Origin: a candidate division SR1 bacterium
GTDB lineage: Bacteria > Patescibacteriota > Gracilibacteria > Absconditabacterales > Absconditicoccaceae
Length of the DNA stretch: 19,432 bases
Reading direction: 5' to 3'
Assembly (NCBI GenBank): GCA_007116275.1
Contig: SKIU01000013.1
Span: forward strand, 1 to 19,432
Part shown: one piece after another, positions 8,210-16,639 of the stretch
How the letters are laid out: every line of letters begins with the position of its first letter
Position numbering within the stretch: the stretch's first letter is position 1
Position numbers and translations under genes: made by a program
The notes under the pieces: model-generated
Told to the model about the DNA's origin: nothing
The model's database searches: none
What the model saw: only the letters and a program-made list of their open reading frames with translations

Positions 8210-8590
8210 ATGTTGCAGAATGAGTCAATGGTGTTAGTTGCCGACAATACAGGAGCTAAAAAAGCAAAGATCTTTAGAATCATTAAGGGTTCTAATCCAA
8301 GATCTGCTTCTATCTGAGATATTGTTGTTGTTGCTATTAAAGAAGCTTCTCCTACGTGAACAGTAAAAAAATGAGAAGTATCCAAAGCTGTTATTGTAAG
8401 AGTTGCTAAGGAAGTAAGAAGGGCTGATGGTTCTTACGTAAGATTTGGTGATAATGCTGTTGTTCTTCTTACAAAGAATGATAAATGAGATATCGCTCCT
8501 ATTGGAAAAAGAGTTTTTGGTCCTGTAGCGAGAGAGTTGAGAAATATTGGATATAGAAATATAACAAATATGGCTGAAGAAGTTGTGTAA
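8210..8590 (+). CDS. rplN: 50S ribosomal protein L14
   Basis: Ribosomal protein uL14, at the subunit interface and the RsfS binding site. 126 residues. MLQNESMVLVADNTGAKKAK and the GDIVVV-, TVKKGEV-, DGSYVRFGDNAVVLL- and GTRVFGPVAREL-type GKRVFGPVARELR blocks are present in family order. Four TGA codons encode glycines (SIGDIV, PTGTVKKGEV, NDKGDI). It ends in TAA and is followed by a 77-base gap holding a repeat and a hairpin. Confidence 0.98.
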
Positions 8591-8597
8591 TTATATT

Positions 8598-8646
8598 TAG
8601 CTATTAGCTATTACCTGCCTTCGGCAGGCAAAGGGCTATTAGTCTT
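8598..8646 (+). repeat. Intergenic GCTATTAGC repeat, copy C, with internal hairpin
   Basis: TAGCTATTAGCTATTA (8598-8613) is followed by a GC-rich hairpin, CCTGCC-ttc-GGCAGG (8614-8628), then another GGGCTATTAGTCTTTAG. The hairpin lacks a following T-run, so it is not a convincing terminator. It may be an RNA-processing or stability element between rplN and rplX. Confidence 0.6.
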
Positions 8647-8667
8647 TAGTTTTGTAGGTCTATACGT

Positions 8668-8961
8668 ATGAAAAAATTGAGAGTTGGAGATCCAGTTATT
8701 GTTATCGCAGGTAAGCACAAAGGGAAAGTATCAACTATCCAATCTTTTGCTGAAGGTGATAAAGTCTATGTTAAAGGTGTTAATGAGGTAAAAAGAGCAA
8801 AAAAAGGTGAATGATTTATTACCAAGACTCTCCCTTTGCATGCCTCCAATATAATGTATTATGTAGAAAAGGATTCTAAGGGTTCTAGAGTCGGTATTGC
8901 TATAGATGCTAAAGGAAAAAAATCAAGAGTATTGAAAACTTCTGGAGCTACTATTTGATAA
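8668..8961 (+). CDS. rplX: 50S ribosomal protein L24
   Basis: Ribosomal protein uL24, an assembly initiator with a KOW motif. 97 residues. The KOW core KLRVGDPVIVIAGKHKGKVSTI is at residues 3-24, followed by VYVKGVNEVKRAKK and a second half typical of the family (LPLHASNIMYYV). Two TGA codons encode Gly; the second is the last residue, immediately before the real TAA stop (TGA TAA). It follows the longest gap inside the ribosomal part of the operon after tuf-rpsJ. Confidence 0.97.
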
Positions 8962-8997
8962 TTATTATACTTATTTTTATTGTTGTTAGTTGACAAT

Positions 8998-9540
8998 ATG
9001 GTTACTATACAAGAGTTTAAGAAAAAACATCTCCCTATATTGCAGGAAAAATTGTGACTTAAAAATGTCCATGAGACTCCTGCTGTTGATAAGGTTATTG
9101 TTTCTATTGGTATTGGATCTTTAGCTACAAGAAAGTCTCAAAAAGACTTCTCTGAGTTGGAAGAAAATCTTACTAAAATAACGGGACAACATCCTCGCAT
9201 GATTATGTCTAAACAATCTATATCTAACTTTAAGCTCAGGGAATGAATGCCTGTAATGCTACAAGTTACTTTGAGAAAAGGTATGGCATATGATTTCTTA
9301 TGGAGATTGACGACACTTGTCCTTCCAAGATTGAGAGATTTTGCTGGATTATTACCAAAACATTTTGATGGTCAGGCAAATTATAATTTAGGATTACCTA
9401 ATTATAACATATTCCCAGAACTTGGTGTTGATGATGTTACTATCCAGACAGGTATACAAATTACTATAGTTCCTACTACTGATAATGTTGACCATGCAAA
9501 AGCATTGTTACAGTCTATCGGATTTATATTCAAGGATTAA
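8998..9540 (+). CDS. rplE: 50S ribosomal protein L5
   Basis: Ribosomal protein uL5, which binds 5S rRNA and contacts the P-site tRNA. 180 residues, the usual length. VDKVIVSIGIGSLA, ITGQHPRMIMSKQSISNFKLREGMPV, VTLRKGMAYDFLWRL, PRLRDFAGL and NYNLGLPNYNIFPEL give the family series. Two TGA codons encode Gly (EKLGLKN, REGMPV), so the standard code would make a 97-residue fragment from 9247. Stop TAA. Confidence 0.98.
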
Positions 9541-9565
9541 TTTATTCATTATTACTTATTGTATT

Positions 9566-9790
9566 ATGGCTAGAAAAGCACTTATCGAAAAGCAAAAAAA
9601 ATTGGCAGCTTTGAGAGAAAAATATCTTGCAGAGTGAAAGAAAATGCCACACTCTACAAAGTATTATAATAGATGTCAGATTACTGGAAGAACGAAAGCT
9701 TATATGAGAGATTTCGGTATCAATAGAGTGACATTTAGAAAATATGCTAGAGAAGGGAAGATTATGGGACTGAGAAAAGCTAGTTGGTAA
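9566..9790 (+). CDS. rpsN: 30S ribosomal protein S14
   Basis: Ribosomal protein uS14 of the 30S head. 74 residues, between the short zinc-binding form (61) and the long zinc-free form (89-101). The C-terminal half YYNRCQITGRTKAYMRDFG, then VTFRKYAREGKIMGLRKASW, is diagnostic. Only one cysteine is present, so the CxxC zinc finger is missing and this is the C-minus type with a shortened N-terminal region. One TGA encodes Gly24. Stop TAA. Confidence 0.97.
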
Positions 9791-9856
9791 TTTATACAGT
9801 TACTGTTCTATAGATAAAAAATTGATATATACCTTTATTATTTGTGTTGTGTATTC

Positions 9857-10261
9857 ATGACCTATGTTAATGCGCCTATTCATGATTTGCTTATTAGAAT
9901 TAAGAACGCTTACAAAGCAAGAAAGATTCTTGTGGAGAATGTTCCTTATTCATGATTTAAGATGGAAGTTCTTACATTACTGGAAAAATATGGTTTCGTG
10001 AACGGAACAACGGTTAGTGAAGATGGGAATAAGAAATTTATTACTATTGATCTAAAGCCTGTTACTAATCCAACGGATGATATTCCTGTAGTGAAATTTT
10101 TCTCTAAACCTTCAAGGCCTTGGTATGTTTGATATAAAGATCTTAAAGCTGTTGCTTGATGAAGGGGTATAGGTATATTGTCTACTAGTGAATGACTGCT
10201 GCCTGCTCATGTTGCTAAGAAAAAGAAGTTGTGAGGAGAACTTATTGCAGAAATATACTAG
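9857..10261 (+). CDS. rpsH: 30S ribosomal protein S8
   Basis: Ribosomal protein uS8, a primary 16S rRNA binder and, in some bacteria, the repressor of the spc operon. 134 residues. N-terminal PIHDLLIRIKNAYKARK, then PYSGFKMEVLTLLEKYGF, and C-terminal GIGILSTSEGLLPAHVAKKKKLGGELIAEIY are typical. Six TGA codons encode Gly, including the adjacent pair in AVAGGRGIGIL. The start ATG 9857 follows a 66-base gap that contains the small inverted repeat ACAGT-t-ACTGT (9796-9806). Stop TAG. Confidence 0.98.
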
Positions 10262-10320
10262 CTCCTTGTTGAAATTTATTGTATATTGTTTGTATTCTTT
10301 AGTTATTGTTACTGTGTATT

Positions 10321-10866
10321 ATGTCAAAAATTGGTAAAAAGCTCATCGTTATCCCAGAGGGGGTAGAAGTTGTTGTTGATGGTGCTGTGGTTCGTGTTAA
10401 AGGGCCTAAATGAGAACTATCTGAGACGCTTCTTGATGGTGTTTCTGTTGCTGTTGCAGATGCAACTATTGCTGTATCTGTAGATAGTGAAGAGAAACGA
10501 AATCTTTGGGGCTTGTACAGGAGTTTGATTGCTAATATGGTAGTAGGAGTAAGTGAAGGATACGAAAAAAAACTTCATGTTATTGGAGTGGGATATGGAG
10601 CACAGGTACAAGGACAAAAATTAGTTCTTTCACTTGGTTATTCTCATAAAATAGATTTTGTACTACCTGATATTATATCAGCAAGTGTTGAACAAGATTC
10701 TAAAGGTAATGCTATTATTACTTTGCAAAGTATTGATAAACAATTGATTGGTCAAGCAGCTGCAAAGATAAGAGACTTAAGAAGACCAGAACCATATAAA
10801 GGAAAATGAGTGAGGTACTTTGGTGAAGAAGTTAAATTGAAACCAGGAAAAGCAGCAGCTAAGTAG
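10321..10866 (+). CDS. rplF: 50S ribosomal protein L6
   Basis: Ribosomal protein uL6, at the base of the L7/L12 stalk. 181 residues. MSKIGKKLIVIPEGVEV, NLWGLYRSLIANMVVGVSEGYEKKL, GVGYGAQVQGQKLVLSLGYSH and PEPYKGKGVRYFGEEVKLKPGKAA are the family landmarks. Two TGA codons encode Gly (KGPKGEL, KGKGVRY). Codon 60 is CGA; relatives have K, R or (in E. coli by my alignment) W there, so it does not test the code. Stop TAG. Confidence 0.98.
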
Positions 10867-10892
10867 TTATTTATACCTATTAATTTATTACC

Positions 10893-11252
10893 ATGAGTTA
10901 TTTGTGAAATAAAGCTAAGACAATTCTTCGTAGATACTTAAGAAGAAAGCACAGAGTAAATACTTCTGTTAAAAATAATTCTTCTTTGGTCAGGGTTGTT
11001 GTTCAAAAATCTAATATGTATGTGCAGGCGCAAGCTATTGCATCAGATGGTTCTGTTTTAGCTTCTGCTTGGGATAGAAAAGCAAGTGGTAAAACAAAAT
11101 CAGAAAAAGCTTTTGCAGCAGGAAAAGATCTTGCGGTTTCTTTAAAAAAAGCAGATATTGATACTGTTGTTTTTGATAGAAATGGTCACTTGTACCATGG
11201 AAGAGTAAAATCTTTTGCTGATGGTTTGAGAGAATGATGAATAACATTGTAA
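10893..11252 (+). CDS. rplR: 50S ribosomal protein L18
   Basis: Ribosomal protein uL18, which binds 5S rRNA with L5. 119 residues. RRYLRRKHRVNTSV, LVRVVVQKSNMYVQAQAI, ASAWDRKASGKTKSEKAFAAGKDLA, VVFDRNGHLYHGRVKSFADGLREGG follow the family pattern (the last is split here as seen). Three TGA codons encode Gly, two of them adjacent in the terminal REGGITL motif, which the standard code would cut off. Stop TAA. Confidence 0.98.
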
Positions 11253-11276
11253 TTTTATTATCTATTTGTTGTGGTT

Positions 11277-12011
11277 ATGTGTGCTATGCATAGAGAAAGA
11301 CCAAAAAAAGAATTTGAGGAATTGCTTCTTGAGGTAAGAAGAGTGACGAGAGTTACAACTTGAGGAAGAAGAATGTCTTTCAGGGCTACTATTTTGGTTG
11401 GAAATAAGAAAGGAAAAATAGGAGTTGGATCAGCTAAAGGAGCTGATGTTGGTATAGCAGTAAAAAAAGCTGCACATGAAGCATATAAGAATATTTTTGT
11501 TGTTCCTGTTGCTTCTGGAAATACTGTTCCTTATCCTGTAGTTAAAAAATTTAAATCAGCTGTTATTAAACTTCTTCCTGCATCAGGAGGTACTGGTTTG
11601 AAAGCAGGATCATCTGTAAGGGCTGTTTTGGAACTTGCATGATATGAAAATATGTTATCAAAAATTATTGGTTCTAATAATAAACTTAACAATGCTTTGG
11701 CTACTATTTATGCACTTGCTGGTTATAAGTATGCTGATCATTTTTCTGCTGCTCATACATCTTCAGATACAAAAAAAACTACAGAATCTAATGATATTGA
11801 TGCAGTAGACACAAAAAAATCTACAAAAAAAGCTGACACTAAGGAAGAGAAAGCAAAATCTCCTACAAAGAAAGCAGCAACAAAGAAGCCGGCAGCAAAA
11901 AAATCTACAAAAAAAGCTGACACTAAGGAAGAGAAAGCAAAATCTCCTACAAAGAAAGCAGCAACAAAGAAGCCGGCAGCGAAAAAATCTACAAAAAAAG
12001 ATACCAAATAA
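11277..12011 (+). CDS. rpsE: 30S ribosomal protein S5 with a Lys/Ala-rich repeated tail
   Basis: Ribosomal protein uS5, involved in decoding fidelity. 244 residues, against a usual 150-180. The S5 core is complete: an N-terminal dsRBD-like domain with VTRVTTGGRRMSFRATILVG and GKIGVGSAKG, then VPVASGNTVPYPV, LLPASGGTGLKAGSSVRAVLELAG and NNALATIYAL. After about residue 155 comes an extra low-complexity tail. Residues 180-207 and 208-235 are identical 28-residue units (KKSTKKADTKEEKAKSPTKK plus AATKKPAA), followed by a 9-residue partial third. Such lysine/alanine/proline tails resemble histone H1-like nucleic-acid-binding tails. Two TGA codons encode Gly; the second, at 11640, would cut off the C-terminal half. 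Stop TAA. Confidence 0.96.
11814..11990 (+). repeat. 84-bp tandem repeat in the rpsE tail
   Basis: Two copies of an 84-base unit (11814-11897 and 11898-11981) differ only at the last base (A/G), followed by the first bases of a third copy. The near-identity, including silent sites, points to a recent in-frame duplication; it adds 28 residues to the basic tail of S5. Confidence 0.93.
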
Positions 12012-12041
12012 TTATTATTTTATTCGTTGTACTCGCTTATT

Positions 12042-12521
12042 ATGAAAACACATGAGTTGCTCAGAAGTTCTGGTCTTACTGCTAAGGCAAACCAAAAAGG
12101 TAGAGGAAATGCTACTAAGGGTAATACATCAGGGAAATGACATAAAGGACAGAAAGCAAGATCAGGATATAAGAGCAAAAGGGCTTTTGAAGGATGACAA
12201 ACACCTCTTGTTCAAAGAATGCCAAAAAAGAAATGATTTAAGAGATTCTTTAAGTTGGTTACTGATATAACTGCTATTAATGTTGCAGATTTGGAAGCAA
12301 ATAAATCATTGGCTTCTGGTGATACAGTTACTAAAGAAACTTTGGTTTCTTTGTGAATTATTTCTCAACCAGAACAAAAAGTTAAAATTTTGGGTAATGG
12401 AGATATTACAAAGTCTTTGACTTTTGATGGTGTTGATTATTTCTCATCATCTGCAAAAGAAAAGATTACTCAATCAGGAGGTTCGATCGTTGAAAAAAAT
12501 TCAGAAGAATCAGCTGACTAG
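12042..12521 (+). CDS. rplO: 50S ribosomal protein L15
   Basis: Ribosomal protein uL15, a late-assembly 50S protein. 159 residues. The N-terminal glycine/lysine-rich KGRGNATKGNTSGKGHKGQKARSG block (shown in part) and FEGGQTPLVQRMPKKKGFKR are diagnostic; the C-terminal GIISQPEQKVKILGNGDITKSL part matches the L15/L18e domain. Four TGA codons encode Gly. It follows rpsE directly, so rpmD (L30), normally between the two, is absent. Stop TAG. Confidence 0.97.
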
Positions 12522-12555
12522 GCTGTTTCTTTTTATTTATTAGTGATTTGATATC

Positions 12556-13875
12556 ATGAAAACACTCTTTCGTAAGTTACAAGATATATTTGGTAGTAAA
12601 GTTATTAGAAATAAAATACTCTTTACGATAGCAATCTTGGCGTTGTATAGATTGTTGGTTTTGATTCCTGTACCATTTGTTGATATATCTGTATTGGTAG
12701 AAAGAACTTTGGATGCAAGTAGTTCGTGATTGAGTTATTTTGTTATGTTTTTGTGATGATCATTAGAAAATTTCTCGCTTATAGCAGTTGGATTGGCTCC
12801 ATTTATTAATGCATCGATCATATTGCAACTTTTGAGTGCTGTACTTCCTCACTTAGAAGAACTTACTGAACAAGGTGAAGTTGGTCAACAAAAGATACAA
12901 CAATATACTAGATATTTGACAGTACCATTGGCGTTTATGCAAGGTATTGGTATGGTGTTTTTTATGAATTATCTTTTGGGAGGATCTGTTATAGATACTG
13001 GTCTTGGGACATTAATTTTGTCTGGATTTGCTATGACAGTAGGTGCTGTCTTGTTGATGTGGTTAGGAGAATTGATTACTGAAAAAGGTATTGGTAATGG
13101 AATTTCTATTCTTATCTTTGCTTCTATCGTAGCTGGAATGACGCAACAAGTTTCCGTTAGTCTTGCTAGTTCGTCAAGTCTTCTTGGTATTATTATATTT
13201 ATGTTGGTTATTATTATTGGATTGGTATTACTTTCTATATTTATCCTTAGATCAATCAAAGAGATCCCTATTGTGTATGCGAAACAAGGAAAAGTAGAAG
13301 AAACATCAATGCTTCCTATTCCGTTGAATCCAGTAGGAATGATTCCTATTATCTTTGCTATTGCATTTATTACTTTTCCATATCTTTTAGGGAGAATGGC
13401 TATACAATTTCAACCGATGAATACCAATTTGGTTGCTCTTGCTAATTGGATAGAAGTTAATCTTAATATCTATTCACAACAACCAGCATTGCCAGCAATT
13501 ATATTGTTTTTCTTGCTTGTGGTTGTGTTTACGTTTTTTTATACTATGATTGTTTTCAGCCCTGAAAGAATTGCTGATACGGTACAAAAAAGAGGATGAT
13601 TTATCCCTGGTATTAGACCTGGTGAGGAGACAGCTAGATACATTAATAAGGTGCTTATGCATCTTTGTCTTCGAGGAGGTGCTGGATTAGCAGCTGTGGG
13701 TGTCTATAGTTATGTTCTTAATTATATTCCATTTGTTCAAGATATAGTTCTTGCTGTTGGTTCTTTGCCTGTCGTTGTTACTGGATCAGGAGTTATTATT
13801 ATTGTATGAGTAGTACAGGATATATTTAATAAAGTATCCAGTGAACTGTTGACTTCAAAATATGACAGTATTTAA
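12556..13875 (+). CDS. secY: Protein translocase subunit SecY
   Basis: Channel subunit of the Sec translocon in the cytoplasmic membrane. 439 residues with about ten membrane segments. GLAPFINASIILQLL (from G79) is TM2, GEVGQQKIQQYTRYLT the following cytosolic loop, GIGNGISILIF the TM4-5 region, and RPGEET (354-359) the TM8-9 cytosolic loop that meets SecA and the ribosome. Five TGA codons encode Gly, so only an internal fragment is open in the standard code. Codon 373 is CGA at the start of a hydrophobic segment (CLxGGAGLAAV); relatives often have a hydrophobic or Trp residue there, which fits CGA=Trp better than Arg. The operon ends here with a terminator; adk and map do not follow. Confidence 0.98.
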
Positions 13876-13878
13876 ATA

Positions 13879-13910
13879 TAGCTATTAGCCTTTAGCTTCT
13901 AGCCTCTAGC
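13879..13910 (+). repeat. Intergenic GCTATTAGC repeat, copy D
   Basis: Right after the secY stop: TAGCTATTAGCC, TTTAGCTTCTAGCC, TCTAGC. It is the clearest copy, with four TAGC-type units at 7-8 base spacing. Confidence 0.65.
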
Positions 13911-13922
13911 AGATATCTTTTT

Positions 13923-13950
13923 AAGAGAGTTGGAAAAACTCTCTTTTCTT
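13923..13950 (+). terminator. Rho-independent terminator after secY
   Basis: Perfect 9-bp stem AAGAGAGTT (13923-13931) / AACTCTCTT (13937-13945) with loop GGAAA, running into TTCTTTATTT. It closes the ribosomal operon 19 bases before typA; its moderate GC content may allow some read-through. Confidence 0.75.
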
Positions 13951-13968
13951 TATTTATAGTATTATAGT

Positions 13969-15765
13969 ATGGCTATCAGAAACATAGCAATTATTGCCCA
14001 CGTTGATCATGGAAAAACAACTCTTGTGGATGAACTTTTGAAGCAATCGTGAACCATGAAACAAGTAGAATGAGCTGATTTAGTAATGGATAATAATGAT
14101 CAAGAACGTGAAAGATGAATTACTATCTATGCAAAAAATACAGCTGTTCGTTATAATGATGAAACAATTAATATCATAGATACTCCATGACATGCTGATT
14201 TTGGAAGTGAAGTAGAACGTGTATTGCGTATGGTTGATAGTGTGATATTGGTTGTGGATGCATATGAATGACCAATGCCACAAACTAAGTTTGTATTGAA
14301 AAAATCATTGGAATTGGGATTACAACCAATTGTTGTTTTAAATAAAATAGATAAACCAACAGCAAGGCCACAAGAGGTTATCAATATGCTTTTTGATTTA
14401 TTTATTCTTTTGTGAGCTACAGATGAACAGACTGATTTTCCTGTTATCTATGCAAGTGCACTCAATGGCTATGCTATTAAAGAACTTACTGATGAACCAA
14501 AAGATATGACAGCTCTTTTTGATGCGATCTTAGAATATGTTCCTGCAGCACCAAGTCATCCTGATAAATCATTTCGTATGCAGATTGCTAATCTTGCCTA
14601 TGATGATTATGTGTGAAGATTGGGTATTGGTCGTGTCTATGAGTGAACGGCAAGGGTTGGTCAGTCAGTGACGATTTTAGCTAATGATGGAGCGAAGAGA
14701 ACTGGGAAAATTAGTAAAATATATACCACTTTATGACTCCAAAGGATAGAACAAACTGAAGCTGTTTGTGGTGATATCGTAACTATAGCAGGAATATCTG
14801 ATATTTTTGTCGGTGAAACGATTGGTGTGGGAGATATAGAGGCATTGCCGAGCATTAGTATCGATGAACCTACTTTGCGTATGGAGTTTCTGGTGAATGA
14901 TTCTCCTTTTGCTGGAAAGGAAGGGAAATATATGACCAGTAGAAATCTTGAAGAGAGGTTGGATAAAGAGCTTGAGACCAATGTATGATTGAAAGTAGAT
15001 AATAATGATGGAAGATTTGTAGTATCAGGAAGGTGAGAACTACATCTTTCTGTACTTATTGAAACGATTCGTAGAGAAGGATGGGAATTGCAAGTATGAC
15101 CACCACAGGTTATTTATAAGGAAGAAAATGGCAAAAAACTTGAACCTATTGAGCAATTGATCGTGAATGTGGATGATGGTCTTGCTGGTTCGATTATCGA
15201 AAATGTATCCAATCGTAAAGGTATCATGCAAGAGATGAAATCAGAAAATGGATTGACGAGTATTGAGTTTGAATTGCCGACAAGGTGATTGTTATGATTT
15301 AGGAGTGAATTTATCTTATTGACGAAAGGAGAAGGTATTATGTATTCTTCATTTTCTCGTTATGATAGTTACAGATGAGATATACCAAAAAGACAGGTAG
15401 GTTCTATGATATCTGCAAATACTGGTCAAGCTATGATGTACAGTATCTTTAAGTTGCAAGATCGTGGGCCTATTTTTGTTGATCCTGCGCAGCAGATCTA
15501 TGAAGGGATGATTGTTGGAGAACATCTCAAATGAGGTGATTTATCAGTGAACCTCACGGTTAATAAGCAACTAACTAATGTGAGAAATTCAGGTAATGAT
15601 GAAGCGATGCGTATAGCTCCTATTGTTCATCTTGGTTTGGAGGATGCGCTCAGTTATGTGGGACCTGATGAATTGATCGAAATTACGCCAAAAAATATCC
15701 GTTTGCGTAAGAAATATCTTACTGATCAAGCTAGAGCTTTAGCTAAGAAAGAAGGGAAACTATAA
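13969..15765 (+). CDS. typA: Ribosome-associated GTPase TypA/BipA
   Basis: EF-G-like GTPase that acts on the ribosome, mainly in 50S assembly and stress or low-temperature growth. 598 residues, the full family length. G1 is AHVDHGKT (10-17), switch I ERGITI, DTPGH with the Gly at residue 74 encoded by TGA, and NKIDKP at N125. Domain 2 has RVYEGTARVGQ, and the C-terminal part has SNRKGIMQEM, PTRGLLGFRSEF and ANTGQAM, typical of TypA and not EF-G. Sixteen TGA codons encode glycines. It stands alone between a terminator and its own terminator. The stop is TAA. No Shine-Dalgarno sequence before ATG 13969. Confidence 0.98.
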
Positions 15766-15783
15766 TATATAATTTATAATAAC

Positions 15784-15810
15784 AGCCACCTGTCTGGGTG
15801 GTTTTTTTTG
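15784..15810 (+). terminator. Rho-independent terminator after typA
   Basis: CCACC (15786-15790) pairs with GGTGG (15797-15801) around TGTCTG, followed by a run of eight T. Flanking A-T and G-T pairs extend the stem. It lies 20 bases after the typA stop. Confidence 0.85.
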
Positions 15811-15826
15811 TTGGTTGGTTTATGTT

Positions 15827-15856
15827 CGACTGATAATGCTCTTTTATTATCGGTCG
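15827..15856 (+). promoter_or_regulatory. Hairpin in the leader region of the thiol peroxidase gene
   Basis: CGACTGATAAT (15827-15837) and ATTATCGGTCG (15846-15856) form an 11-bp stem with one T-G pair and an 8-base loop. No T-run follows on the plus strand, so it is not a standard terminator. It lies 50 bases before the tpx start. It could be an operator or a leader structure; I cannot assign a regulator. Confidence 0.5.
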
Positions 15857-15871
15857 TGATGATTATATATT

Positions 15872-15900
15872 TTGGTAGTTATTTTTATATTTTATGTTAT
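15872..15900 (+). promoter_or_regulatory. Possible tpx promoter
   Basis: TTGGTA (15872-15877) and TGTTAT (15895-15900) are 17 bases apart. If used, transcription would begin at or within a base or two of the ATG at 15906, giving a leaderless or nearly leaderless mRNA. The -10 is weak, so this is tentative. Confidence 0.3.
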
Positions 15901-15905
15901 AGTGT

Positions 15906-16571
15906 ATGAGACGTATATGTAGTTTTTTGGTAGTTTTCGCTGTTGTTTTTTTGTTGTCAGGATGTGGTATTACTGATAATAATCATGGTAAGAGTGTCAT
16001 ACAGATGCAGCTTGATATACCAGTGTATAGTTCTCCAGATAATAGCTTCCCGTTAATGGTCAATGGTGAAGCAGTTAGTCTTGATGCAGATCCACTGCAA
16101 GTAGGTGATGTATTGGATGATGTAGTTTTGGATATGCCAGCTCCAACGTTTGATACAGTCGAGTCTATGCAACTTTCTGATTTGACTGGTTATACGCTGA
16201 TATATACTCTTCCGTCCTTGGATACGCCTGTTTGCACAAGACAAACACAGGAGTTGCAGGCTGCTGCTGAACTATTTCCTGAGGTAAACTTTGTTGTGAT
16301 ATCTGCAGATACTCCGTTTGCGCTTAATCGTTTTTGTATCGATAAAGATATAACGACAGTCACTACTTTGTCAGACGCTCGTACAAGAGCATTTGCACAA
16401 ACTCATGGTTTCTATTTGCCAGCATATGGGCTTTTGGCTCGTGCTGTTATGGTTATTAATAACAATCTAGAGGTATTGTATGTGGATTATGTACAAGAGG
16501 TGACAGCAGAGGTTGATCTACTCAATGCTTTTGCATATCTTAATTATCTTGGTCTTATGGAAGAGAAATAG
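15906..16571 (+). CDS. Lipoprotein-anchored thiol peroxidase (Tpx-type peroxiredoxin)
   Basis: Atypical 2-Cys peroxiredoxin that reduces peroxides using thiols. 221 residues. An N-terminal hydrophobic segment ends in the lipobox LLSGC (Cys20), so the protein is likely a lipoprotein held on the outer face of the membrane. The catalytic motif is PSLDTPVC with peroxidatic Cys110, and RFC holds the resolving Cys144. The 34-residue spacing equals that of E. coli Tpx (Cys61/Cys95). The C-terminal GLLARAVMVINNNLEVLYVDYVQEVT matches the family. Residues 21-65 are an extra linker. Usual Tpx proteins have about 165-170 residues and no lipobox. No TGA or CGA codons are used. It converges on dnaK. Stop TAG. 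Confidence 0.93.
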   Translation: MRRICSFLVVFAVVFLLSGCGITDNNHGKSVIQMQLDIPVYSSPDNSFPLMVNGEAVSLDADPLQVGDVLDDVVLDMPAPTFDTVESMQLSDLTGYTLIYTLPSLDTPVCTRQTQELQAAAELFPEVNFVVISADTPFALNRFCIDKDITTVTTLSDARTRAFAQTHGFYLPAYGLLARAVMVINNNLEVLYVDYVQEVTAEVDLLNAFAYLNYLGLMEEK

Positions 16572-16586
16572 TTTTTCCTTGCTTAT

Positions 16587-16620
16587 AAAAAAACCATCCC
16601 GATACATCGGGATGGTTTTT
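16587..16620. terminator. Bidirectional terminator between tpx and dnaK
   Basis: A 15-base inverted repeat (16589-16603 with 16606-16620) has the core CCATCCCGAT / ATCGGGATGG flanked by A-runs and T-runs. It ends in T5 on both strands, so it can stop transcription from tpx and from the convergent dnaK. Confidence 0.9.
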
Positions 16621-16639
16621 GTTTTGTTTGTTCTTAGTA

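Noticed and set aside
11814..11990. CRISPR array
   Set aside because: The direct repeats are contiguous 84-bp in-frame coding units without spacers.
11652..12011. Separate 119-codon lysine-rich gene after S5
   Set aside because: It is the C-terminal part of rpsE once the TGA at 11640-11642 is read as Gly; the S5 core continues through it.
15547..15765. Independent 72-codon gene
   Set aside because: It is the C-terminus of TypA, separated only by a TGA-Gly codon further upstream.
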